Positions 24,942-34,407 of a stretch of DNA of 36,820 bases are shown piece after piece. A model generated the notes under the pieces. It searched no databases. It saw only the letters and a program-made list of their open reading frames with translations, and was not told the origin of the DNA. A program made the translations under genes and the position numbers. The first letter of the stretch is position 1, and each line of letters starts with the position of its first letter. The DNA comes from JARYMI01 sp037444845. GTDB taxonomy: Bacteria; Acidobacteriota; Aminicenantia; Aminicenantales; UBA8522. The DNA is taken from the NCBI GenBank assembly GCA_037444845.1, contig JBBILQ010000022.1, positions 1-36,820 on the forward strand, given 5' to 3'.

Positions 24942-27900
24942 TCAGCTGCGCCCGGGGGCCTCGATTTCCGGCCCTTCGGCCGTCCCCTCGGACTCTCTCA
25001 ATTCCACATCATGGTAGTAGCGGTATCCGGTGCCCGCTGGAATGAGCCTGCCCATGATGATGTTCTCTTTCAGCCTCCTCAAATAATCCACTTTTCCGTA
25101 AAGGCTGGCCTCCGTCAGGACACGCGTCGTTTCCTGAAAGGAAGCCGCTGCGATAAAACTGTCCGTGCTCAAGGCACTCTTGGTGATTCCCAAGAGAAGC
25201 GGCCTTGCTTTGGCCGGCTTTCCGCCCTTCCTGATGACCTTATCATTTTCCTCCTGGAAAACAAACTTATCCACCTGTTCTTCAACGAGAAATTCTGTAT
25301 CGCCCACCTCTTCGACCTTAACCCAGCGGAGCATCTGGCGGATGACGATCTCAATGTGTTTATCGTTAATGGTTACCCCCTGAAGCCTGTAAACCTCCTG
25401 GATCTCGCGGAGAAGGTATTCGGCCAGCTCTTTCTCACCGAGGACCCGGAGGATATCGTGAGGATTAACTGGCCCGTCCATGAGCGGCGTCCCAGCCCGC
25501 ACCCGTTCCCCTTCACCGACACTGAGGTGAGCTCCCTTGGGAATGAGGTACTCCTTTTCGCCGCCCTTTTCGTTGGTGACGACGAGTTTTCGGTAACCTC
25601 TGACCAGGCCGCCGAACTGGACGACTCCGTCGATCTCGGAAATGACGGCTGGTGACTTGGGACGCCGCGCCTCGAACAGCTCCTCTGCCCGAGGCAAACC
25701 GCCGGTGATGTCTTTTGTCCGGGCCTGTTCCCGCGGAATCTTGGCCAGGACGTCTCCTGCAGAGACTTTCTCTCTGCTCTCAACTTCGAGGTTGGCTCGA
25801 GAGGGCAAGTAATATCTCTTGAGCACGACCGGCTTATTGTTCTTGTCCTTTTTGGTGGAGTGAATGATCTCGACGCGGGGCTGCATCTTTTCGTCCTTGG
25901 GCTCGATGACGACTTTGGTGATCAGCCCGGTGAATTCGTCCTGGACCTCCTCCATGGTCACGCCGCGGACGACATCGCGAAACTCGGCCACACCGCTTTC
26001 CTCGGTCAGGATGTACGTGTTAAACGGATCCCACTCGGCGAATTCCTGCCGCGCCTTGATCGCCTCTCGGTCTTTGACAAAGACTTTGGCTCCATAGGGA
26101 ACCTGATAGTGCTCGATTTCACGTCCGCGGTGGTCAAGGATGGCGATGCTCGCGTTTCGGTTGACAACGATGATAACGCCGTCCCTGTTGATCACGCTCT
26201 TCAGGTTGTTGAACGTGACGACGCCGTCGTTCTTGGCTTCGAGCTTCGATCGCTCCGCCCCCCGCATGGCGATGCCGCCAATATGGAACGTTCTCATCGT
26301 CAGCTGAGTCCCGGGCTCTCCGATCGACTGGGCCGCGACGATCCCAACAGCCTCGCCGAGTTCAACCAGCATCCCGGTGGACATGTTTCGGCCGTAGCAG
26401 AGCTGGCAGACGCCTCTTTTTGCTTCACAGGTGAGGACGGAGCGAATCTTGACCTTCTCAATGCCCAGATTTTGAAACTGTTGGGCGATTTCTTCCGTGA
26501 TTTCTTGGTTTGGCTCAACGATCACGTCATTCGTATCGGGGTTGACTACTCTCTCCAGAGCGATGCGGCCGACAATGCGGTCAACAAAAGGCTCGATGAT
26601 CTCTCCGTTTTCAACGATCGCCGTGACATTGGTTCCTTTCAGCGTGCCGCAATCGTGTTCGTCCACGATGACCTCCTGGCCCACGTCCACGAGCTTGCGG
26701 GTGAGGTATCCTGAATTCGCGGTCTTTAGGGCTGTATCCGCCAAGCCTTTACGGGCTCCGTGGGTGGAGATGAAGTACTGGAGGACATTCAGCCCTTCCC
26801 TGAGGTTGGAGACAATAGGCGTCTCGATGATCTCGCCGGAAGGCTTGCTCATCAGCCCCCTCATGCCCGCCAGCTGACGAATCTGCTGCTTGTTGCCGCG
26901 GGAGCCAGAATCAGCCATGACAAAAAGCGGGTTGAGTTGATTCCCTTCGAAACTGATTTTTTTCATCTCGTCGATCATGGCGCTGGAGACTTTGTCCGTC
27001 ACGGCTCCCCAGATTTCGACCACCCTGTTGAACCGCTCTCCAGCGGAGATCGTCCCCTCGCGGTAAAGCTTTTCGATGTCCTGGACTTCTTTCTGGGCCT
27101 TATCCACGAGCACGCTCTTCTCCTTAGGAATAATAAAGTCATCGATCCCCAACGAAAAGCCCGCCTGAGTAGCCTGATTGAACCCGAGTTCCTTCATTTT
27201 GTCTAACATCTCGATGGTGGGCGAGAGTCCAGCTTTAAGGTATGTATAGAAAACCAGGTTCTCCAAGCCCTTTTTCCTCATCATGCCGTTCATGAAGGGA
27301 ATCCCCGGAGGAAGGATATTGTTGAAAATAATTCTTCCTGGCGTCGTGTCGACCAGCTTATTCTGGACCGTTGTCACTGGACAGGTCATCACCGCTTGGT
27401 CGTCGTAATAGGTGGCCAGGTTCATGACCGATCCTGTGAACCTCAGCTTGATCCGGGCTTGGAGGTCGGCCTCCCTGTTTTCCAGAGCCAGCAGGGCTTC
27501 TTCTCGAGAGGAAAAGATTCGCCCCTCTCCCTTCCGGCCTTTTTTATCGAGGGTCAGATAATAGCACCCTAAAACCATGTCCTGGCTGGGAATCGTCAAA
27601 GGCCGGCCGTGGGCGGGCGAGAGGATATTGTTGGTCGAAAGCATCAGCGTCTGGGCTTCGATCTGGGCTTCAACAGAGAGAGGGATATGGACGGCCATCT
27701 GGTCGCCGTCGAAATCCGCGTTGAAAGCTGCGCAGACAAGCGGATGGATCTGGATAGCCTTGCCTTCAATCAGGATGGGCTCAAAAGCCTGAATGCCAAG
27801 GCGGTGGAGCGTGGGCGCTCGGTTGAGAAGGATAGGATGTTCCCTGACGACTTCCTCCAAGTAATCCCAGACTTCAGGGCGTTCCTGCTCATGCCACTCG

Positions 27901-29087
27901 CGGGCAATCTTGACGCTGGGGACAAGGCCTTCTTTCTCCAGCTTGTGGAAAATGAAGGGCTTGAAGAGCTCCAAGGCCATCTTCTTAGGCAAACCGCACT
28001 GGTTCAACTTCAGCTCCGGCCCGACAACAATCACGGACCGGCCGGAATAATCGACGCGTTTCCCGAGGAGATTCTGGCGAAATCGCCCTTGCTTTCCTCG
28101 CAAAGCTTCGCTCAGAGACTTGAGCGGCCGCCGGTTGGCTCCCAGATGAACTCTGCCTCTTTTGCCGTTGTCGAAGAGAGCGTCCACGGCCTCCTGGAGC
28201 ATGCGCTTCTCGTTGCGGATGATGAGATCGGGCGCTTTGAGCTCGATCAGCTTCTTGAGCCGGTTGTTACGGTTGATGACCCGGCGGTAAAGGTCATTCA
28301 GGTCAGAAGTGGCAAACCGCCCGCCATCGAGCCTGACCAGGGGTCTCAGGTCGGGAGGGATGACCGGGATGATTTTCAGGATCATCCACCCGGGCCTGTT
28401 CCCCGATTTTTTCAGGGCTTTGAAAACTCTCAGGCGCTTGGCTAATCGGAGCCTCCTCTGCTGAGAGGTCTCCTTCTTCATCAACTTTCTCAGACGTTCT
28501 GTCTCTTTAGACGTGTCGATTTTGGTCAAGAGTCCGTCGATGGCTTCTGCTCCTATGCCGGCCTGGAATTTATTGCCGTATTTTTCCTGGGCCTCCTTGA
28601 ACTCCTCTTCAGACAGAAGCTGCTTTTCTTTAAGCGGTGTCTCGCCCGGGTCAGTCACGATGTAGGACTCGAAATAGAGGACTTTCTCCAGGTCCTTGAT
28701 GGAGAGGTCAAGGACGAGGCCGATCCGGCTCGGCGGGCTCTTGAAGAACCAGATATGGGCAACCGGGCTGGCCAGCTGGATATGGCCCATCCGTTCCCGC
28801 CGAACTTTGGATTTGGTGACCTCGACGCCGCAGCGTTCGCAGATAATTCCCCTGTACTTCATCCTCTTGTATTTGCCGCAGAGGCATTCGTAATCGTTGA
28901 TGGGCCCGAAAATCTTGGCGCAGAACAGACCGTCTTTTTCCGGTTTAAACGTCCTGTAGTTGATCGTCTCAGGCTTGGTTACTTCTCCCCAGGACCAGCT
29001 CTTAATTTTCTCGGGTGAAGCGATGCTGATCCTGACCCGGTCAAAATCGACCTTGGCCTTGCCGGACAGAGTCTGCCTTGCTTCCAT
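24942..29087 (-). CDS. rpoC: DNA-directed RNA polymerase subunit beta-prime
   Basis: Catalytic subunit of RNA polymerase. The 1381 residues have the first zinc site C68, C70, C83 and C86, the magnesium-binding NADFDGD at 456-462 (D458, D460, D462), the second zinc site around nt 26400-26660 (DCGTLKG and CEAKRGVCQLCYGR) and the trigger helix TQLTMRTFHIGG. After the trigger helix comes a long insertion of E. coli SI3 type, including the VVTFNNLKSVINRDG and YYLPSRANLEV regions. ATG overlaps the rpoB stop as TAATG, with GGAG just upstream. Confidence 0.99.
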   Translation of the reverse strand: MEARQTLSGKAKVDFDRVRISIASPEKIKSWSWGEVTKPETINYRTFKPEKDGLFCAKIFGPINDYECLCGKYKRMKYRGIICERCGVEVTKSKVRRERMGHIQLASPVAHIWFFKSPPSRIGLVLDLSIKDLEKVLYFESYIVTDPGETPLKEKQLLSEEEFKEAQEKYGNKFQAGIGAEAIDGLLTKIDTSKETERLRKLMKKETSQQRRLRLAKRLRVFKALKKSGNRPGWMILKIIPVIPPDLRPLVRLDGGRFATSDLNDLYRRVINRNNRLKKLIELKAPDLIIRNEKRMLQEAVDALFDNGKRGRVHLGANRRPLKSLSEALRGKQGRFRQNLLGKRVDYSGRSVIVVGPELKLNQCGLPKKMALELFKPFIFHKLEKEGLVPSVKIAREWHEQERPEVWDYLEEVVREHPILLNRAPTLHRLGIQAFEPILIEGKAIQIHPLVCAAFNADFDGDQMAVHIPLSVEAQIEAQTLMLSTNNILSPAHGRPLTIPSQDMVLGCYYLTLDKKGRKGEGRIFSSREEALLALENREADLQARIKLRFTGSVMNLATYYDDQAVMTCPVTTVQNKLVDTTPGRIIFNNILPPGIPFMNGMMRKKGLENLVFYTYLKAGLSPTIEMLDKMKELGFNQATQAGFSLGIDDFIIPKEKSVLVDKAQKEVQDIEKLYREGTISAGERFNRVVEIWGAVTDKVSSAMIDEMKKISFEGNQLNPLFVMADSGSRGNKQQIRQLAGMRGLMSKPSGEIIETPIVSNLREGLNVLQYFISTHGARKGLADTALKTANSGYLTRKLVDVGQEVIVDEHDCGTLKGTNVTAIVENGEIIEPFVDRIVGRIALERVVNPDTNDVIVEPNQEITEEIAQQFQNLGIEKVKIRSVLTCEAKRGVCQLCYGRNMSTGMLVELGEAVGIVAAQSIGEPGTQLTMRTFHIGGIAMRGAERSKLEAKNDGVVTFNNLKSVINRDGVIIVVNRNASIAILDHRGREIEHYQVPYGAKVFVKDREAIKARQEFAEWDPFNTYILTEESGVAEFRDVVRGVTMEEVQDEFTGLITKVVIEPKDEKMQPRVEIIHSTKKDKNNKPVVLKRYYLPSRANLEVESREKVSAGDVLAKIPREQARTKDITGGLPRAEELFEARRPKSPAVISEIDGVVQFGGLVRGYRKLVVTNEKGGEKEYLIPKGAHLSVGEGERVRAGTPLMDGPVNPHDILRVLGEKELAEYLLREIQEVYRLQGVTINDKHIEIVIRQMLRWVKVEEVGDTEFLVEEQVDKFVFQEENDKVIRKGGKPAKARPLLLGITKSALSTDSFIAAASFQETTRVLTEASLYGKVDYLRRLKENIIMGRLIPAGTGYRYYHDVELRESEGTAEGPEIEAPGRS

Positions 29088-32000
29088 TAGCGTTCTCCTT
29101 TCATCAGAGGAGGAACCTCAATCCCCCACGGCAAGATCTCTTCCCTTTCGGCTTTCTCCAGTTCGACGTTGAGACACAGGCTCTGCAGCTCCCGGATGAG
29201 AACATTGACGGATTCGGGAAGCCCGGGCTGGAAATCCAGGTCTCCTTTGACAATGGCCTCGTAAATTTTTGCTCTTCCCTCGACGTCATCAGATTTGACA
29301 GTCAAAAGCTCTTGAAGAGTGAAGGCGGCGCCGTAGGCCTCCAGAGCCCAGACTTCCATTTCTCCAAAGCGCTGGCCTCCGAATTGGGCTTTGCCGCCCA
29401 GAGGCTGTTGGGTGATAAGAGAATAGGGACCTGTCGAACGGGCATGGATCTTGTCATCCACGAGATGGTAAAGCTTCATCATATAGATGTACCCGACGGT
29501 GACTTCCTGGTCGAGGAGCTCACCGGTTATGCCGTCATAAAGCGGCGTCTTCCCTGATTCCGGCAGGCCGGCCTTCTTCAGCAGCTCCTTGATCTCTTCC
29601 TCTGAGATTCCGTCAAAAACGGGCGTGTCAACCCAGAGGTTCAATTTCTTTGCCGCCCAGCCCAAATGGGTTTCCAGAATCTGCCCCACATTCATCCGCG
29701 AAGGGACTCCCAGCGGGTTGAGGACAATCTCGACCGGAGTGCCGTCTGGCAGGCGCGGCATATCCTCTTCGGGCACAATCTTGGCCACAATGCCCTTATT
29801 GCCATGACGGCCGGAGATCTTATCGCCAACCGACAACTTTCGCTTCATGGCGATATACACCTTGATCGTCTGGATGACGCCGGGCGCCAATTCATCGCCT
29901 TTTTTCAGAATGTCAACCTTTTCTTTGAACTCGGATTTGAGGGCGTCGATCTGGCGCCTGACCTTTTTCTCTATATCCTTGATCTTCCAGTCACGTTCTT
30001 CGTTCTCCTCCAGCTTGAGCTTGGAGCAGTCGTCGGGATCGATTGCATCAAGAATCTTCTCAGTGAGTTTTGTGCCCTTTGCGAGAGATTGACCGGAGAT
30101 TTTTTGGTCTCTGTCAAGCGTTTCGCCCTTAAGGAACATCCTGACCCGTCTTTGTCTTTCATTATCCAGGATGCTGATCTCGTCGTCGAGGTTGCGCTTC
30201 ATCTTGGCGATCTCTTCTTTCTCGATTGCCTTGGCCCTTGGCCCTTTTTCACTTCCCCTTCGCGAGAAGATGCGGACATCAATGACGGTCCCCTCAATTC
30301 CCGGAGAGCAGTAAAGGGAGGCGTCCTTGACGTCGAGAGCTTTCTCTCCAAAGATCGCTTTGAGGAGTTTTTCTTCTGGAGAGAGTTGTGTCTCTCCTTT
30401 TGGGGCCACTTTTCCAACCAAGATGTCCCCCGACTTGACGTAGGCCCCGATCCTGACGATGCCGTTCTCATCGAGGTTCCGAAGGAGGTTTTCCGGGACA
30501 TTGGGGATATCCTTGGTGATCTCCTCGGGACCGAGCTTTGTATCCCTGGCTTCGATCGTTTCCTCGACGATATGGATCGAGCTAAAAATATCATCCTTGA
30601 TGAGCCGCTCGCTGACGATGATGGCGTCCTCAAAGTTGTACCCCCGCCAAGGCATAAAGGCACAGAGGACATTCCGGCCTAAGGCCAGCTCACCCTCATG
30701 AGTGCAGGAGCTGTCAGCTAAAATTTGGCCTTTGATAACACGATCGCCCTTGCGGATGATCGGCCTGTGGTTGATGCACGTGTTCTGATTGGTGCGCAGG
30801 AACTTTGTCAAGAGATAGAGGTCTGTGCCGACATCATGTTCCTTGGCCTTTTCTTTCTCATCGACTCTGATCAAGATTCTTTCTGCGTCAACGAATTCGA
30901 CGAACCCTGGACGCTGGCAGATGATGACATCACCAGAGCCCTTGGCAACGAGGTGCTCGATGGCCGTCCCCACGAGCGGAGCTTCGGGACGGAGCAACGG
31001 GACAGCCTGCCTCTGCATGTTCGAACCCATGAGAGCCCGGTTGGCATCGTCGTGCTCAAGAAAGGGGATCAAGGCTGCTGACAGGGAGACGAGCTGCTTG
31101 GGCGAGACATCGATGTATTCGACCAGTTCGCGCGGCACGACTTTGAAGTTTCCGGCCTGGCGAGCGCTGACGAACTCTGTTGAGAAATAGCCCTTTTCAT
31201 CAACTAGCGCATTGGCCTGAGCGATGATGTATTTTTCCTCTTCCCAGGCGGTCAAGTAAAAACAGTGAGGTTCATAAACCGGATAGTGCCTGGCTTTGCC
31301 CTTTTCCAGCTGCTTGATCGTCTTGAGGAGGTCATCTCTCTCGATCGTGTCACCGATCTTGCAGGAGCTATCTCCAGGGTGGATGACCTGAACATAGTCA
31401 ATGATTCGGCCATTCCGCACTTTCCGGTAAGGAGTCTCGATAAACCCGTAGTCGTTGACTCGAGCGTAACAGCTCAGTGAGGAGATAAGCCCGATGTTGG
31501 GGCCTTCGGGCGTCTCCACCGGACAAATCCGACCGTAGTGAGAGGCTTGAATGTCCCTGACTTCGAAACCGGCCCGCTCCCGGCTCAGACCGCCGGGCCC
31601 CAGCGCGCTGAGACGCCTCTTGTGAGTGATTTCGGCCAGGCTATTGATCTGGTCCATGAACTGGGACAGCTGGGAGCTTCCGAAAAACTCCTTGAGAGCG
31701 GCTATGACGGGTTTGGAATTGATGAGGTCTTGGGGCATGGCCGAGGTCAGGTCAGAGCTGATCGTCATCTTTTCTTTGATCGTCCTCTCCATGCGAGTCA
31801 GGCCGATGCGGAAGGCGTTCTCCACCAGCTCGCCAACCGAGCGGATGCGGCGGTTCCCCAGGTGGTCGATATCGTCGATCGTTCCCTCCCCCTGTCGCAG
31901 GCGAAGAAGATACTCGATGACTTGAACATAATCCATCGGCGCAAGGACTTTCTCTTCGAGGGAGGTATCGAGGCCAAGCTTGATATTCATTTTCAAGCGG

Positions 32001-33376
32001 CCGATCCTTGAAAAATTGTATTTCTGAGGGTTGAAAAAGAGGTTGTGGAAGAGATTATGGGTGCTCTCGACTGTATGAGGCTCTCCCGGCCTCAATTTCC
32101 TGTATATTTCCGATAGGGCCTGAGTGGTGTCCTTGCGCTGGTCTTTTCTGACGGTGTTGCTGATGATGGGCCCGATCTTATCCTGCTCTGGAAAAAAGAC
32201 CTCGAAGGGCTCACCCCGGCCAATGAGAAGCTCAACCTGAGCGTCGCCCAGCTCTTCGTTGACTCGGACTTTGCCTTTGATGCTGGTCAGGGCGTAGGCG
32301 CCTTGGAGGTCTTTATTCCACAGGGGGACCCGATCCACGCCTCTTACTCTAAGGTCAGCAATGAGCTCCGGGACGAGCTTTGTTTTGGCTGGAACAACAG
32401 TTTTTCTTGAAGGGGGAACAACGATGTCTTCAGCAACTGTTTTTCCCTCCAAATTGTCGGAAAGCTCCCAATAAAGCTTGCCGTCGCGCGGGATGACTGT
32501 ATAGACATTGTAGAAAAGGCGCAGGATTTCTTCGTCCGAGCCAAAACCGAGGGCTCTGAGAAAGACTGTGGCCACGAATTTTTTCTTCCGATCCAGACGA
32601 ACAAAAAGCGTGTTCTTGGCGTCGTATTCAAACTCGACCCAAGCCCCGCGGTACGGAATAATCTTGCCGATGAAAAAGCCCTTGGTGTCTCCAGGCCGGA
32701 AGAAAACGCCCGGAGATCGCTGCAGCTGGCTGACGACGACTCGTTCAATGCCATTGAAGATGAACGTCCCTTTGTCGGTCATCAAAGGAATGTCACCAAA
32801 ATAGACTTCCTGCTCCTTAATGTGCTTGAGCCTTTTTGTCTTGGCTGAAGCATCCTTTTCCCAAGAAATGAGGCGAACCTTTAGCCTCAGCGGCACAGAA
32901 TAGGTATAGCCTTTTTGCAGGCACTCGTTAGGGCTGTACTTTAACTTCAATCGGACTCTGTCCCCGCAGTGCTCGCAAACGGGAATTTCGACTTTCCTCA
33001 TAGCACCGCAGTAGGGGCAGATTCCCTTTTCGGTGAGCTCAACATCAGCCGGGAGGAGCGTGCCGCAGCTCTTGCACCTGGCGCGCGAATTCTCCACGCC
33101 TTTTAAACGTCCGCATTTGCACTCCCAGTTGCCGACCGAGTAGCTGATAAAATCAAGCTGGGTCGTCTCCTTGAAGTCGGAAATCGGAAAAATGTCCTTC
33201 AGGGACGACTGCAGACCCGCATCCTTCCTCTCCTCAGGCAAGAGGTCCATCTGCAAGAATTCCGCATAGGACTGCCTCTGGATGGCCAGAAGGTCGGGCA
33301 TCGGGAATTGCGTCCCGATTTTGGAAAAATCGGCCCGAAGAATTCGGTGCTTTAGATTTTCAGATTCATTTTGCAT
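29087..33376 (-). CDS. rpoB: DNA-directed RNA polymerase subunit beta with N-terminal cysteine-rich insertion
   Basis: Second large catalytic subunit. From the ATG at 33376 it has 1429 residues; a TTG four codons earlier is an alternative start. Compared with E. coli, about 60 extra residues near the N-terminus hold C86, C88, C101, C104, C120, C123, C134 and C137, eight cysteines that could form two zinc ribbons. The rifampicin region reads FGSSQLSQFMDQINSLAEIT then HKRRLSALGPGGLSRERAGF. A charged coiled-coil insertion corresponding to the E. coli insertion before KISGRHGNKG is also present, and the C-terminal EMEVWALEAYGA clamp region is normal. Confidence 0.98.
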   Translation of the reverse strand: MQNESENLKHRILRADFSKIGTQFPMPDLLAIQRQSYAEFLQMDLLPEERKDAGLQSSLKDIFPISDFKETTQLDFISYSVGNWECKCGRLKGVENSRARCKSCGTLLPADVELTEKGICPYCGAMRKVEIPVCEHCGDRVRLKLKYSPNECLQKGYTYSVPLRLKVRLISWEKDASAKTKRLKHIKEQEVYFGDIPLMTDKGTFIFNGIERVVVSQLQRSPGVFFRPGDTKGFFIGKIIPYRGAWVEFEYDAKNTLFVRLDRKKKFVATVFLRALGFGSDEEILRLFYNVYTVIPRDGKLYWELSDNLEGKTVAEDIVVPPSRKTVVPAKTKLVPELIADLRVRGVDRVPLWNKDLQGAYALTSIKGKVRVNEELGDAQVELLIGRGEPFEVFFPEQDKIGPIISNTVRKDQRKDTTQALSEIYRKLRPGEPHTVESTHNLFHNLFFNPQKYNFSRIGRLKMNIKLGLDTSLEEKVLAPMDYVQVIEYLLRLRQGEGTIDDIDHLGNRRIRSVGELVENAFRIGLTRMERTIKEKMTISSDLTSAMPQDLINSKPVIAALKEFFGSSQLSQFMDQINSLAEITHKRRLSALGPGGLSRERAGFEVRDIQASHYGRICPVETPEGPNIGLISSLSCYARVNDYGFIETPYRKVRNGRIIDYVQVIHPGDSSCKIGDTIERDDLLKTIKQLEKGKARHYPVYEPHCFYLTAWEEEKYIIAQANALVDEKGYFSTEFVSARQAGNFKVVPRELVEYIDVSPKQLVSLSAALIPFLEHDDANRALMGSNMQRQAVPLLRPEAPLVGTAIEHLVAKGSGDVIICQRPGFVEFVDAERILIRVDEKEKAKEHDVGTDLYLLTKFLRTNQNTCINHRPIIRKGDRVIKGQILADSSCTHEGELALGRNVLCAFMPWRGYNFEDAIIVSERLIKDDIFSSIHIVEETIEARDTKLGPEEITKDIPNVPENLLRNLDENGIVRIGAYVKSGDILVGKVAPKGETQLSPEEKLLKAIFGEKALDVKDASLYCSPGIEGTVIDVRIFSRRGSEKGPRAKAIEKEEIAKMKRNLDDEISILDNERQRRVRMFLKGETLDRDQKISGQSLAKGTKLTEKILDAIDPDDCSKLKLEENEERDWKIKDIEKKVRRQIDALKSEFKEKVDILKKGDELAPGVIQTIKVYIAMKRKLSVGDKISGRHGNKGIVAKIVPEEDMPRLPDGTPVEIVLNPLGVPSRMNVGQILETHLGWAAKKLNLWVDTPVFDGISEEEIKELLKKAGLPESGKTPLYDGITGELLDQEVTVGYIYMMKLYHLVDDKIHARSTGPYSLITQQPLGGKAQFGGQRFGEMEVWALEAYGAAFTLQELLTVKSDDVEGRAKIYEAIVKGDLDFQPGLPESVNVLIRELQSLCLNVELEKAEREEILPWGIEVPPLMKGER

Positions 33377-33451
33377 GGCCACTCTCAAGAAAAAATTTTT
33401 TTCTCATCGCCCAAAAATCCTGTCACCAATCAATCTGCTCCCGGGTGCTCA

Positions 33452-33862
33452 TTACTGTATTTCGACGGCTGCTCCGGCTTCCTCGAATTTTGTCTTGATG
33501 GTTTCTGCTTCTTCTTTAGAGATTTTTTCTTTGACCGGTTTGGGAGCAGAATCCACAAGGTCTTTGGCTTCCTTTAGCCCCAAGTTCGTGATTTCTCTGA
33601 CGATCTTGATGACGTTGATTTTTTTGTCTCCGGGGCTCTTGAGCACAACGGTGAACTCTGTCTTCACCTCTTCGGCCTTAGGCTCTGCTCCGGGGGCGGC
33701 GACCGCTCCAGGGACAGTCAGAGGAACGGCGGCGGCGCTGATTCCATAGCGCTCCTCGAATTCCTTGACGTAGTCGGCCAATTCCAGGATAGTCAGGTTA
33801 TCCAGGTGGGCGAAAAACTGCTCTTTGGTTAGTTTTGTCATTTCTTCCTTTGCTTTGGGCAT
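33452..33862 (-). CDS. rplL: 50S ribosomal protein bL12 (L7/L12)
   Basis: Stalk protein present in several copies that recruits translation GTPases. The ATG at 33862, four bases after GGAGGT, gives 136 residues, longer than the usual 120-125. The N-terminal dimerisation helices contain QFFAHLDNLTILELADYVKE. An Ala/Pro/Val-rich hinge lies at about 45-65. The C-terminal domain contains EFTVVLKSPGDKKINVIKIV, then REITNLGLKEAKDLVD. An upstream TTG includes the ribosome-binding site and was rejected. Confidence 0.97.
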   Translation of the reverse strand: MPKAKEEMTKLTKEQFFAHLDNLTILELADYVKEFEERYGISAAAVPLTVPGAVAAPGAEPKAEEVKTEFTVVLKSPGDKKINVIKIVREITNLGLKEAKDLVDSAPKPVKEKISKEEAETIKTKFEEAGAAVEIQ

Positions 33863-33875
33863 TTTTACCTCCAAC

Positions 33876-34394
33876 CTATTTTTTTTCTTTTAATTGACTC
33901 AACAACCGGCCAAAACTCGCTAATGGGGATTGCCAAGTCCTCAAAAGTCGTGTCAATGGATAAGCCAACAAATATCCGACCTTCCCCAACAGTTCCTCCC
34001 GGGAAGTCAGGCTGCAGACATCCCCGAATCGATCGGATGAAAGCGTCTGCCCTTCAATGAGACCCCCCTTGAAAGTCAAAATCTTGTTCTGGGAGGCAAA
34101 TTCCTTCAGCAGTCGAGCCAACCTTACGGGGTCGTGAGCGGCAAAAGCGACCGCTGTCGGTTTCTCGAAACATCCTCCAAGCTCTCTCAGGTGACCCTCT
34201 CCTTCCTTCAGAGCTCTCAGCGCCAGCCGGTTCTTGACCACTTTAAAGGAGTAGTCGTTCTTCCGCAGGAGTTTGCGCAGCTCGACAGACTGGGCCACCG
34301 TGAGGCCTGTGTAATCAAGGAGATAGAAAGTATCCTGACGGCGAAAATTCTCTTTGAGCTCTTTGACCAATTTTTCCTTAGCGTCCCTTTTCAC
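33876..34394 (-). CDS. rplJ: 50S ribosomal protein uL10
   Basis: Stalk base protein that anchors bL12 dimers. The 172 residues begin MKRDAKEKLVKELKENFRRQ, with YLLDYTGLTVAQSVELRKLL and the FKVVKNRLALRAL segment, and end in a helical bL12-binding tail. The start is GTG at 34394, five bases after GAGGAGAG. Only 13 bases separate it from rplA, too little for the folded L10 leader that controls this operon in many bacteria. Confidence 0.97.
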   Translation of the reverse strand: MKRDAKEKLVKELKENFRRQDTFYLLDYTGLTVAQSVELRKLLRKNDYSFKVVKNRLALRALKEGEGHLRELGGCFEKPTAVAFAAHDPVRLARLLKEFASQNKILTFKGGLIEGQTLSSDRFGDVCSLTSREELLGKVGYLLAYPLTRLLRTWQSPLASFGRLLSQLKEKK

Positions 34395-34407
34395 CGTATC
34401 TCTCCTC

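Noticed and set aside
24810..30682. Several + strand open frames of about 280-340 codons opposite rpoC and rpoB
   Set aside because: They are antisense to highly conserved polymerase genes in full frame, resemble no protein I know and reflect codon structure of the real genes.
33386..33410. A-tract/T-tract palindrome just upstream of rpoB, considered as terminator or promoter element
   Set aside because: The pairing is only A-T with no loop left, and no -35/-10 pair fits around it.
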